DNA of 57,500 nucleotides from contig NC_135567.1 of the NCBI RefSeq assembly GCF_964340395.1, positions 1,143,109 through 1,200,608 of the forward strand. Reading direction: 5' to 3'. This document shows, one piece after another, positions 1 to 12,624 of the stretch (position 1 is its first letter; every line of letters begins with the position of its first letter). Made by a program: the position numbers and the translations under genes. The notes under the pieces are model-generated. The model did not search any database. It was not told the DNA's origin and saw only the letters and a program-made list of their open reading frames with translations. Source of the DNA: Glandiceps talaboti (taxonomy: Eukaryota; Hemichordata; Enteropneusta; Spengelidae).

Positions 1-1809
1 GGACTAGTCTGGTGTCAGTCTGATGTTAACACTGGACTAGTCTGGTGTCAGTCTGATGTTAACACTGGACTAGTCTGGTGTCAGTCTGATGTTAACACTG
101 GACTAGTCTGGTGTCAGTCTGATGTTAACACTGGACTAGTCTGGTGTCAGTCTGATGTTAACACTGGACTAGTCTGGTGTCAGTCTGGTGTTAACACTGG
201 ACTAGTCTGGTGTCAGTCTGATGTTAACACTGGAGTAGTCTGGTGTCAGTCTGATGTTAACACTGGACTAGTCTGGTGTCAGTCTGATGTTAACACTGGA
301 CTAGTCTGGTGTTAACACTGGACTAGTCTGGTGTCAGTCTGATGTTAACACTGGACTAGTCTGGTGTCAGTCTGATGTTAACACTGGACTAGTCTGGTGT
401 CAGTCTGATGTTAACACTGGACTAGTCTGGTGTCAGTCTGGTGTTAACACTGGACTAGTCTGGTGTCAGTCTGATGTTAACACTGGACTAGTCTGGTGTC
501 AGTCTGATGTTAACACTGGACTAGTCTGGTGTCAGTCTGATGTTAACACTGGACTAGTCTGGTGTCAGTCTGATGTTAACACTGGACTAGTCTGGTGTCA
601 GTCTGGTGTTAACACTGGACTAGTCTGGTGTCAGTCTGATGTTAACACTGGAGTAGTCTGGTGTCAGTCTGATGTTAACACTGGACTAGTCTGGTGTCAG
701 TCTGATGTTAACACTGGACTAGTCTGGTGTTAACACTGGACTAGTCTGGTGTCAGTATGATGTTAACACTGGACTAGTCTGGTGTCAGTCTGATGTTAAC
801 ACTGGACTAGTCTGGTGTCAGTCTGATGTTAACACTGGACTAGTCTGGTGTCAGTCTGATGTTAACACTGGACTAGTCTGGTGTCAGTCTGATGTTAACA
901 CTGGACTAGTCTGGTGTCAGTCTGGTGTTAACACTGGACTAGTCTGGTGTCAGTCTGATGTTAACACTGGAGTAGTCTGGTGTCAGTCTGATGTTAACAC
1001 TGGACTAGTCTGGTGTCAGTCTGATGTTAACACTGGACTAGTCTGGTGTTAACACTGGACTAGTCTGGTGTCAGTCTGATGTTAACACTGGACTAGTCTG
1101 GTGTCAGTCTGATGTTAACACTGGACTATTCTGGTGTCAGTCTGATGTTAACACTGGACTAGTCTGGTGTCAGTCTGATGTTAACACTGGACTAGTCTGG
1201 TGTCAGTCTGATGTTAACACTGGACTAGTCTGGTGTCAGTCTGATGTTAACACTGGACTAGTCTGGTGTCAGTCTGATGTTAACACTGGACTAGTCTGGT
1301 GTCAGTCTGATGTTAACACTGGACTAGTCTGGTGTCAGTCTGGTGTTAACACTGGACTAGTCTGGTGTCAGTCTGATGTTAACACTGGAGTAGTCTGGTG
1401 TCAGTCTGATGTTAACACTGGACTAGTCTGGTGTCAGTCTGATGTTAACACTGGACTAGTCTGGTGTTAACACTGGACTAGTCTGGTGTCAGTCTGATGT
1501 TAACACTGGACTAGTCTGGTGTCAGTCTGATGTTAACACTGGACTATTCTGGTGTCAGTCTGATGTTAACACTGGACTAGTCTGGTGTCAGTCTGATGTT
1601 AACACTGGACTAGTCTGGTGTCAGTCTGATGTTAACACTGGACTAGTCTGGTGTCAGTCTGATGTTAACACTGGACTAGTCTGGTGTCAGTCTGATGTTA
1701 ACACTGGACTAGTCTGGTGTCAGTCTGATGTTAACACTGGACTAGTCTGGTGTCAGTCTGATGTTAACACTGGACTAGTCTGGTGTCAGTCTGATGTTAA
1801 CACTGGACT
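1..1809. repeat. 33-bp minisatellite (intronic)
   Basis: About 55 copies of a 33-bp unit run from the window edge to about 1809, so the left end is not seen. The unit reads as three related 11-mers: ggactagtctg, gtgtcagtctg and atgttaacact. Short 22-bp units, lacking exactly one 11-mer, begin near 301, 719, 1038 and 1456. These spacings of 418, 319 and 418 bp are whole numbers of 33-bp units plus one 22-bp unit, so blocks of 10-13 units were copied as higher-order repeats. The array ends 88 nt before the acceptor of the first visible exon and therefore lies in an intron of the GABPB gene. Confidence 0.97.
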
Positions 1810-1897
1810 AACAACAATATGAAGATTAAGCTTGGTTGAATGTACTCAACATTGTGATAACAATTAATTTGTAATAATTTTCTTTTGTCAAATGTAG
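1810..1897 (+). promoter_or_regulatory. GABPB: 3' splice-site region before exon at 1898
   Basis: These 88 nt are the only non-repeat part of the visible intron end. A branch-point-like TTAAT lies about 30 nt before the acceptor, a pyrimidine stretch (ttttcttttgtc) follows, and the intron ends in TAG at 1895-1897. The next base opens the only frame that encodes a GABPB-like peptide. Confidence 0.75.
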
Positions 1898-1999
1898 GTG
1901 ATACTAATCAGCAACAGATGACGTCATCATCAAGCTCTACCTCAGTATTAGCCACATTAGCGGCATTAGCAGAAGCATCAGCACCACTAAATACTCCAA
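1898..1999 (+). CDS. GABPB: GABPB exon, LAALAEASAPL block (internal exon)
   Basis: This is an internal exon of a GA-binding protein beta-subunit homologue. GABP beta is the non-DNA-binding partner of the ETS factor GABP alpha in nuclear transcription complexes. The exon is 102 nt. The first two bases finish a codon begun upstream, 33 full codons follow, and one base is left over. The peptide runs from DTNQQQMTSSSSS to LATLAALAEASAPL and NTP. The alanine/leucine block matches what I recall of vertebrate GABPB1 between the ankyrin repeats and the activation domain. The acceptor is TAG at 1895-1897 and the donor is CAA|GTAAGT at 2000. The last 14 nt of the exon are the first part of copy 1 of the 26-bp minisatellite that fills the start of the next intron. 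Reading past the donor meets TAA at 2014-2016. The TGACGTCA inside the exon is probably chance. Confidence 0.88.
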
Positions 2000-4900
2000 G
2001 TAAGTCTATATACTAAATACTCCAAGTAAGTCTATATACTATATACTCCAAGTAAGTCTATATACTAAATACTCTAAGTAAGTCTATATACTAAATACTA
2101 CAAGTAAGTCTATATACTAAATACTACAAGTAAGTCTATATACTAAATACTCCAAGTAAGTCTATATACTAAATACTCTAAGTAAGTCTATATACTGAAT
2201 ACTCCAAGTAAGTCTATATACTATATACTCCAAGTAAGTCTATATACTAAATACTCTAAGTAAGTCTATATACTAAATACTCCAAGTAAGTCTATATACT
2301 ATATACTCCAAGTAAGTCTATATACTAAATACTCTAAGTAAGTCTATATACTGAATACTACAAGTAAGTCTATATACTAAATACTCCAAGTAAGTCTATA
2401 TACTAAATACTCCAAGTAAGTCAATATACTGAATACTCCAAGTAAGTCAATATACTAAATACTCTAAGTAAGTCTATATACTAAATACTACAAGTAAGTC
2501 TATATACTAAATACTACAAGTAAGTCTATATACTAAATACTCTAAGTAAGTCTATATACTGAATACTCCAAGTAAGTCTATATACTAAATACTACAAGTA
2601 AGTCTATATACTAAATACTCTAAGTAAGTCTATATACTAAATACTCCAAGTAAGTCTATATACTGAATACTCCAAGTAAGTCAATATACTAAATACTCCA
2701 AGTAAGTCTATATACTAAATACTCTAAGTAAGTCTATATACTAAATACTCCAAGTAAGTCAATATACTGAATACTCCAAGTAAGTCTATATACTGAATAC
2801 TCCAAGTAAGTCTATATACTAAATACTCCAAGTAAGTCTATATACTAAATACTCCAAGTAAGTCTATATACTGAATACTCCAAGTAAGTCAATATACTAA
2901 ATACTCCAAGTAAGTCTATATACTAAATACTCTAAGTAAGTCTATATACTAAATACTCCAAGTAAGTCAATATACTGAATACTCCAAGTAAGTCAATATA
3001 CTAAATACTCCAAGTAAGTCTATATACTAAATACTACAAGTAAGTCTATATACTGAATACTCCAAGTAAGTCTATATACTGAATACTCTAAGTAAGTCTA
3101 TATACTGAATACTCTAAGTAAGTCTATATACTGAATACTACAAGTAAGTCTATATACTAAATACTACAAGTAAGTCTATATACTAAATACTCTAAGTAAG
3201 TCTATATACTAAATACTCCAAGTAAGTCTATATACTAAATACTACAAGTAAGTCTATATACTAAATACTACAAGTAAGTCAATATACTAAATACTCCAAG
3301 TAAGTCTATATACTAAATACTACAAGTAAGTCTATATACTAAATACTCCAAGTAAGTCTATATACTAAATACTACAAGTAAGTCTATATACTAAATACTC
3401 TAAGTAAGTCTATATACTGAATACTCCAAGTAAGTCTATATACTGAATACTCTAAGTAAGTCAATATACTAAATACTACAAGTAAGTCTATATACTAAAT
3501 ACTCTAAGTAAGTCTATATACTGAATACTCCAAGTAAGTCTATATACTGAATACTCCAAGTAAGTCTATATACTGAATACTCTAAGTAAGTCAATATACT
3601 AAATACTACAAGTAAGTCTATATACTAAATACTACAAGTAAGTCTATATACTAAATACTACAAGTAAGTCTATATACTAATTACTCCAAGTAAGTCTATA
3701 TACTGAATACTCTAAGTAAGTCTATATACTAAATACTCTAAGTAAGTCTATATACTGAATACTCTAAGTAAGTCAATATACTAAATACTACAAGTAAGTC
3801 CATATACTAAATACTACAAGTAAGTCTATATACTAAATACTCTAAGTAAGTCTATATACTGAATACTCCAAGTAAGTCAATATACTAAATACTACAAGTA
3901 AGTCTATATACTAAATACTCCAAGTAAGTCTATATACTAAATACTCTAAGTAAGTCCATATACTAAATACTACAAGTAAGTCTATATACTAAATACTACA
4001 AGTAAGTCTATATACTAAATACTACAAGTAAGTCTATATACTAAATACTACAAGTAAGTCTATATACTAAATACTACAAGTAAGTCTATATACTAAATAC
4101 TCCAAGTAAGTCTATATACTAAATACTCCAAGTAAGTCTATATACTGAATACTACAAGTAAGTCAATATACTAAATACTACAAGTAAGTCTATATACTGA
4201 ATACTACAAGTAAGTCAATATACTAAATACTCCAAGTAAGTCTATATACTAAATACTACAAGTAAGTCTATATACTGAATACTCCAAGTAAGTCTATATA
4301 CTAAATACTACAAGTAAGTCTATATACTAAATACTACAAGTAAGTCTATATACTAAATACTACAAGTAAGTCAATATACTAAATACTACAAGTAAGTCAA
4401 TATACTAAATACTACAAGTAAGTCTATATACTAAATACTACAAGTAAGTCTATATACTGAATACTCCAAGTAAGTCTATATACTATATACTCCAAGTAAG
4501 TCTATATACTAAATACTCTAAGTAAGTCTATATACTAAATACTCCAAGTAAGTCTATATACTATATACTCCAAGTAAGTCTATATACTAAATACTCTAAG
4601 TAAGTCTATATACTGAATACTACAAGTAAGTCTATATACTAAATACTCCAAGTAAGTCTATATACTAAATACTCCAAGTAAGTCAATATACTGAATACTC
4701 CAAGTAAGTCAATATACTAAATACTCTAAGTAAGTCTATATACTAAATACTACAAGTAAGTCTATATACTAAATACTACAAGTAAGTCTATATACTAAAT
4801 ACTCTAAGTAAGTCTATATACTGAATACTCCAAGTAAGTCTATATACTAAATACTACAAGTAAGTCTATATACTAAATACTCTAAGTAAGTCTATATACT

Positions 4901-7900
4901 AAATACTCCAAGTAAGTCTATATACTGAATACTCCAAGTAAGTCAATATACTAAATACTCCAAGTAAGTCTATATACTAAATACTCTAAGTAAGTCTATA
5001 TACTAAATACTCCAAGTAAGTCAATATACTGAATACTCCAAGTAAGTCTATATACTGAATACTCCAAGTAAGTCTATATACTAAATACTCCAAGTAAGTC
5101 TATATACTAAATACTCCAAGTAAGTCTATATACTGAATACTCCAAGTAAGTCAATATACTAAATACTCCAAGTAAGTCTATATACTAAATACTCTAAGTA
5201 AGTCTATATACTAAATACTCCAAGTAAGTCAATATACTGAATACTCCAAGTAAGTCAATATACTAAATACTCCAAGTAAGTCTATATACTAAATACTACA
5301 AGTAAGTCTATATACTGAATACTCCAAGTAAGTCTATATACTGAATACTCTAAGTAAGTCTATATACTGAATACTCTAAGTAAGTCTATATACTGAATAC
5401 TACAAGTAAGTCTATATACTAAATACTACAAGTAAGTCTATATACTAAATACTCTAAGTAAGTCTATATACTAAATACTCCAAGTAAGTCTATATACTAA
5501 ATACTACAAGTAAGTCTATATACTAAATACTCCAAGTAAGTCTATATACTAAATACTACAAGTAAGTCAATATACTAAATACTCCAAGTAAGTCTATATA
5601 CTAAATACTACAAGTAAGTCTATATACTAAATACTCTAAGTAAGTCTATATACTGAATACTCCAAGTAAGTCTATATACTGAATACTCTAAGTAAGTCAA
5701 TATACTAAATACTACAAGTAAGTCTATATACTAAATACTCTAAGTAAGTCTATATACTGAATACTCCAAGTAAGTCTATATACTGAATACTCCAAGTAAG
5801 TCTATATACTGAATACTCTAAGTAAGTCAATATACTAAATACTACAAGTAAGTCTATATACTAAATACTCCAAGTAAGTCTATATACTGAATACTCCAAG
5901 TAAGTCAATATACTAAATACTCCAAGTAAGTCTATATACTAAATACTCTAAGTAAGTCTATATACTAAATACTCCAAGTAAGTCAATATACTGAATACTC
6001 CAAGTAAGTCTATATACTGAATACTCCAAGTAAGTCTATATACTAAATACTCCAAGTAAGTCTATATACTAAATACTCCAAGTAAGTCTATATACTGAAT
6101 ACTCCAAGTAAGTCAATATACTAAATACTCCAAGTAAGTCTATATACTAAATACTCTAAGTAAGTCTATATACTAAATACTCCAAGTAAGTCAATATACT
6201 GAATACTCCAAGTAAGTCAATATACTAAATACTCCAAGTAAGTCTATATACTAAATACTACAAGTAAGTCTATATACTGAATACTCCAAGTAAGTCTATA
6301 TACTGAATACTCTAAGTAAGTCTATATACTGAATACTCTAAGTAAGTCTATATACTGAATACTACAAGTAAGTCTATATACTAAATACTACAAGTAAGTC
6401 TATATACTAAATACTCTAAGTAAGTCTATATACTAAATACTCCAAGTAAGTCTATATACTAAATACTACAAGTAAGTCAATATACTAAATACTACAAGTA
6501 AGTCTATATACTGAATACTACAAGTAAGTCAATATACTAAATACTCCAAGTAAGTCTATATACTAAATACTACAAGTAAGTCTATATACTGAATACTACA
6601 AGTAAGTCTATATACTAAATACTCTAAGTAAGTCTATATACTAAATACTCCAAGTAAGTCTATATACTGAATACTCCAAGTAAGTCAATATACTAAATAC
6701 TCCAAGTAAGTCTATATACTAAATACTCTAAGTAAGTCTATATACTAAATACTCCAAGTAAGTCAATATACTAAATACTACAAGTAAGTCTATATACTGA
6801 ATACTCCAAGTAAGTCTATATACTAAATACTACAAGTAAGTCTATATACTAAATACTCTAAGTAAGTCTATATACTAAATACTCCAAGTAAGTCTATATA
6901 CTGAATACTCCAAGTAAGTCAATATACTAAATACTCCAAGTAAGTCTATATACTAAATACTCTAAGTAAGTCTATATACTAAATACTCCAAGTAAGTCAA
7001 TATACTGAATACTCCAAGTAAGTCTATATACTGAATACTCCAAGTAAGTCTATATACTAAATACTCTAAGTAAGTCTATATACTAAATACTCTAAGTAAG
7101 TCTATATACTAAATACTACAAGTAAGTCTATATACTGAATACTACAAGTAAGTCCATATACTAAATACTCCAAGTAAGTCAATATACTAAATACTCCAAG
7201 TAAGTCTATATACTAAATGCTACAAGTAAGTCAATATACTAAATACTACAAGTAAGTCTATATACTAAATACTCCAAGTAAGTCTATATACTAAATACTC
7301 CAAGTAAGTCTATATACTAAATACTCCAAGTAAGTCTATATACTAAATACTCCTAGTAAGTCTATATACTGAATACTACAAGTAAGTCAATATACTAAAT
7401 ACTACAAGTAAGTCTATATACTAAATACTACAAGTAAGTCAATATACTAAATACTACAAGTAAGTCTATATACTAAATACTACAAGTAAGTCTATATACT
7501 AAATACTACAAGTAAGTCAATATACTAAATACTACAAGTAAGTCTATATACTAAATACTACAAGTAAGTCAATATACTGAATACTACAAGTAAGTCTATA
7601 TACTAAATACTACAAGTAAGTCTATATACTAAATACTACAAGTAAGTCTATATACTAAATACTACAAGTAAGTCTATATACTAAATACTCTAAGTAAGTT
7701 AATATACTAAATACTACAAGTAAGTCTATATACTAAATACTCTAAGTAAGTTAATATACTAAATACTACAAGTAAGTCTATATACTAAATACTACAAGTA
7801 AGTCTATATACTAAATACTACAAGTAAGTCTATATACTAAATACTCTAAGTAAGTCTATATACTGAATACTCCAAGTAAGTCTATATACTAAATACTACA

Positions 7901-10900
7901 AGTAAGTCTATATACTAAATACTCTAAGTAAGTCAATATACTAAATACTCTAAGTAAGTCTATATACTGAATACTCCAAGTAAGTCTATATACTAAATAC
8001 TACAAGTAAGTCTATATACTAAATACTCTAAGTAAGTCAATATACTAAATACTCTAAGTAAGTCTATATACTAAATACTACAAGTAAGTCTATATACTAA
8101 ATACTACAAGTAAGTCTATATACTAAATACTACAAGTAAGTCTATATACTAAATACTACAAGTAAGTCTATATACTAAATACTCTAAGTAAGTCTATATA
8201 CTAAATTCTCTAAGTAAGTCTATATACTAAATACTACAAGTAAGTCTATATACTAAATACTACAAGTAAGTCTATATACTAAATTACTAAATACTCCAAG
8301 TAAGTCAATATACTGAATACTACAAGTAAGTCTATATACTGAATACTCCAAGTAAGTCTATATACTAAATACTACAAGTAAGTCTATATACTAAATACTA
8401 CAAGTAAGTCTATATACTGAATACTCTAAGTAAGTCTATATACTAAATACTCCAAGTAAGTCAATATACTAAATACTCTAAGTAAGTCTATATACTGAAT
8501 ACTACAAGTAAGTCTATATACTGAATACTCCAAGTAAGTCTATATACTAAATACTCCAAGTAAGTCAATATACTAAATACTCCAAGTAAGTCTATATACT
8601 GAATACTACAAGTAAGTCTATATACTGAATACTCCAAGTAAGTCTATATACTAAATACTCCAAGTAAGTCTATATACTAAATACTACAAGTAAGTCTATA
8701 TACTAAATACTCTAAGTAAGTCTATATACTGAATACTACAAGTAAGTCTATATACTAAATACTACAAGTAAGTCTATATACTAAATACTCCAAGTAAGTC
8801 TATATACTAAATACTCTAAGTAAGTCTATATACTAAATACTCTAAGTAAGTCTATATACTAAATACTCCAAGTAAGTCTATATACTAAATACTCCAAGTA
8901 AGTCTATATACTAAATACTACAAGTAAGTCTATATACTAAATACTACAAGTAAGTCAATATACTAAATACTCCAAGTAAGTCAATATACTAAATACTCCA
9001 AGTAAGTCTATATACTAAATACTACAAGTAAGTCTATATACTAAATACTACAAGTAAGTCTATATACTAAATACTCCAAGTAAGTCAATATACTAAATAC
9101 TCCAAGTAAGTCAATATACTGAATACTACAAGTAAGTCAATATACTAAATACTCTAAGTAAGTCAATATACTGAATACTACAAGTAAGTCTATATACTAA
9201 ATACTCTAAGTAAGTCCATATACTAAATACTCCAAGTAAGTCTATATACTAAATACTCCAAGTAAGTCTATATACTAAATACTCCTAGTAAGTCTATATA
9301 CTGAATACTCTAAGTAAGTCAATATACTAAATACTCCAAGTAAGTCTATATACTGAATACTACAAGTAAGTCTATATACTAAATACTCTAAGTAAGTCTA
9401 TATACTGAATACTACAAGTAAGTCAATATACTAAATACTCTAAGTAAGTCTATATACTGAATACTCCAAGTAAGTCAATATACTAAATACTACAAGTAAG
9501 TCTATATACTGAATACTACAAGTAAGTCTATATACTAAATACTCCAAGTAAGTCTATATACTGAATACTCCAAGTAAGTCAATATACTAAATACTACAAG
9601 TAAGTCTATATACTAAATACTCTAAGTAAGTCTATATACTAAATACTCCAAGTAAGTCTATATACTGAATACTCCAAGTAAGTCAATATACTAAATACTC
9701 TAAGTAAGTCTATATACTGAATACTCCAAGTAAGTCTATATACTAAATACTCCAAGTAAGTCTATATACTAAATACTCCAAGTAAGTCTATATACTAAAT
9801 ACTCCAAGTAAGTCTATATACTAAATACTACAAGTAAGTCTATATACTAAATACTCCAAGTAAGTCAATATACTAAATACTCCAAGTAAGTCAATATACT
9901 GAATACTACAAGTAAGTCAATATACTAAATACTCTAAGTAAGTCAATATACTGAATACTCCAAGTAAGTCTATATACTAAATACTACAAGTAAGTCAATA
10001 TACTAAATACTCTAAGTAAGTCAATATACTAAATACTCCAAGTAAGTCTATATACTAAATACTACAAGTAAGTCTATATACTGAATACTCTAAGTAAGTC
10101 TATATACTATATACTCCAAGTAAGTCTATATACTAAATACTACAAGTAAGTCTATATACTGAATACTACAAGTAAGTCTATATACTAAATACTACAAGTA
10201 AGTCTATATACTAAATACTCTAAGTAAGTCTATATACTAAATACTCCAAGTAAGTCAATATACTAAATACTCCAAGTAAGTCTATATACTAAATACTACA
10301 AGTAAGTCTATATACTAAATACTCTAAGTAAGTCTATATACTAAATACTACAAGTAAGTCTATATACTAAATACTCTAAGTAAGTCCATATACTAAATAC
10401 TCCAAGTAAGTCTATATACTAAATACTCCAAGTAAGTCTATATACTAAATACTCCTAGTAAGTCTATATACTGAATACTCTAAGTAAGTCAATATACTAA
10501 ATACTCCAAGTAAGTCTATATACTGAATACTACAAGTAAGTCTATATACTAAATACTCTAAGTAAGTCTATATACTGAATACTACAAGTAAGTCAATATA
10601 CTAAATACTCTAAGTAAGTCTATATACTGAATACTCCAAGTAAGTCAATATACTAAATACTACAAGTAAGTCTATATACTGAATACTACAAGTAAGTCTA
10701 TATACTAAATACTCCAAGTAAGTCTATATACTGAATACTCCAAGTAAGTCAATATACTAAATACTACAAGTAAGTCTATATACTAAATACTCTAAGTAAG
10801 TCTATATACTAAATACTCCAAGTAAGTCTATATACTGAATACTCCAAGTAAGTCAATATACTAAATACTCTAAGTAAGTCTATATACTGAATACTCCAAG

Positions 10901-11310
10901 TAAGTCTATATACTAAATACTCCAAGTAAGTCTATATACTAAATACTCTAAGTAAGTCTATATACTAAATACTCCAAGTAAGTCTATATACTAAATACTA
11001 CAAGTAAGTCTATATACTAAATACTCCAAGTAAGTCTATATACTAAATACTACAAGTAAGTCTATATACTAAATACTACAAGTAAGTCTATATACTAAAT
11101 ACTCCAAGTAAGTCTATATACTAAATACTCTAAGTAAGTCTATATACTAAATACTCCAAGTAAGTCTATATACTAAATACTACAAGTAAGTCTATATACT
11201 AAATACTCCAAGTAAGTCTATATACTAAATACTACAAGTAAGTCTATATACTAAATACTCCAAGTAAGTCTATATACTAAATACTCCAAGTAAGTCTATA
11301 TACTATATAT
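1986..11310 (+). repeat. 26-bp minisatellite carrying a 5' splice site in every unit
   Basis: About 358 copies of a 26-bp unit. Copy 1 (1986-2011) spans the exon/intron junction, with 14 nt exonic and 12 nt intronic. Nearly every unit carries CAAGTAAGTC or TAAGTAAGTC, which match the metazoan 5' splice-site consensus at most positions, with GTAAGT intact. Variation is concentrated at a few bases: ctcc, ctct or ctac; tcta, tcaa or tcca; actaaa, actgaa or actata. A 7-8-nt partial unit interrupts the register near 8281. Long higher-order duplications are visible. The pattern at about 2220-3600 recurs 2,262 bp later (87 units), and the pattern around 9209-9750 recurs 1,170 bp later (45 units). 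Confidence 0.97.
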
Positions 11311-11605
11311 GGAGTGATGGTATTATAGACACTTAAAATAACTGGAAAGCAATGATATTATAGACCCTCAAAATAACAGGAAAGTGATGATATTATAGAC
11401 CCTCAAAATAACTGGAAAGTGATGATAATATAGACCCTCAAAATAACTGGAAAGTGATGATAATATAGACCCTCAAAATAACTGGAAAGTTATGATAATA
11501 TAGACCCTCAAAATAACAGGAAAGTGATGATAATATAGACCCTCAAAATAACTGGAAAGTGATGATAATATAGACCCTCAAAATAACTGGAAAGTGATGA
11601 TTTTA
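11311..11605. repeat. 35-bp minisatellite (intronic)
   Basis: About eight copies of a 35-bp unit containing gatgataatatagaccctc and aaaataactggaaag. The first copies (to about 11400) are the most diverged. The array directly follows the 26-bp array in the same intron. Confidence 0.93.
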
Positions 11606-11763
11606 TATGTTGACGATATCATTTAAATATATTAATGTCAGACAATAACATGGAATGAAAAACTGTAAATATATTGTCAAAATATACAATCATGGATTTC
11701 AGAGTTTTATGCATTTCATGAAAAGTTTTATTTTAATGATCTTACCCATTTTGCGGAAATATG
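11606..11763. other. Unique intronic spacer
   Basis: AT-rich non-repeat sequence between two intronic arrays. I see no ORF, splice site or motif of note. Confidence 0.6.
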
Positions 11764-12467
11764 GTGACCCCCCCTTTTCTCTAAATCCTATTTGAATTCA
11801 TTGCTATATATTCAGTGCATACGTAAAGTTTGATTTGGTGACCCCCCCCCCCCTTTTCTCTAAATCCTATTTGAATTCATTGCTCCATATTCTATGCATA
11901 CGTAAAGTTTGATTTGGTGACACCCCCCCCCCCTTTCCTCTAAATCCCATTTGAATTCATTGCTATATATTCTGTGCATACGTAAAGTTTAATTTCGTGA
12001 CCCCCCTTTTCTCTAAATCCTATTTGAATTCATTGCTACTTATTCTGTGCATACGTAAAGTTTGATTTGGTGACCCCCCCCCCCTTTTCTCTAAATCCTA
12101 TTTGAATTCATTGCTACTTATTCTGTGCATACGTAAAGTTTGATTTGGTGACCCCCCCCCCCCTTTCTCTAAATCCTATTTGAATTCATTGCTATACATT
12201 CTGTGCATACGTAAAGTTTGATTTCGTGACCCCCCCCCCTTTTATCTAAATCCTATTTGAATTCATTGCTACATATTCTGTGCATACGTAAAGTTTGATT
12301 TCGTGACCCCCCCCCCCCCTTTTCTCTAAATCCTATTTGAATTCATTGCTATATATTCTGTGCATACGTAAAGTTTGATTTGGTGAACCCCCCCCCCCCC
12401 CTTTTCTCTAAATCCTATTTGAATTCATTGCTATATATTCTGTGCATACGTAAAGTTTGATTTGGAA
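11764..12467. repeat. 73-80-bp repeat with hypervariable C-tracts (intronic)
   Basis: Nine copies begin at GTGA near 11764, 11838, 11917, 11997, 12070, 12148, 12226, 12303 and 12383. Each copy has a pure C run after gtga, then ttttctctaaatcctattt, gaattcattgct and gcatacgtaaagtttgattt. Most of the length difference between copies comes from the C run, which varies from about 6 to 14 bases. The rest of the unit is nearly constant. Confidence 0.95.
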
Positions 12468-12624
12468 TCTATGTATAACATGAAACTAACAGACCTCGAT
12501 AAAAGTAACTGTGTATTTTACACTACATGACCATTACACTAATGATAACAAGTTGTAGTAATATGTTCTGGGTTTTTATGACTTACTTGTAGCATTTCAT
12601 CTGTTCAGGTTGACAGACTTTGTA
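12468..12624. other. Unique intronic spacer
   Basis: Non-repeat sequence between the C-tract repeat and the 32-bp array. No coding or RNA feature is recognised. Confidence 0.6.

Noticed and set aside
1919-1926. Perfect CRE palindrome TGACGTCA in the first visible exon
   Set aside because: It encodes part of QQMTSSS in a clear coding exon and stands alone, so chance is the simpler explanation.
2000-11310. Recursive (ratchet) splice sites in the 26-bp array
   Set aside because: Ratchet points need a strong acceptor joined to a donor (AG|GT). The unit has AAGTAAGT with no AGGT and no pyrimidine tract before it.
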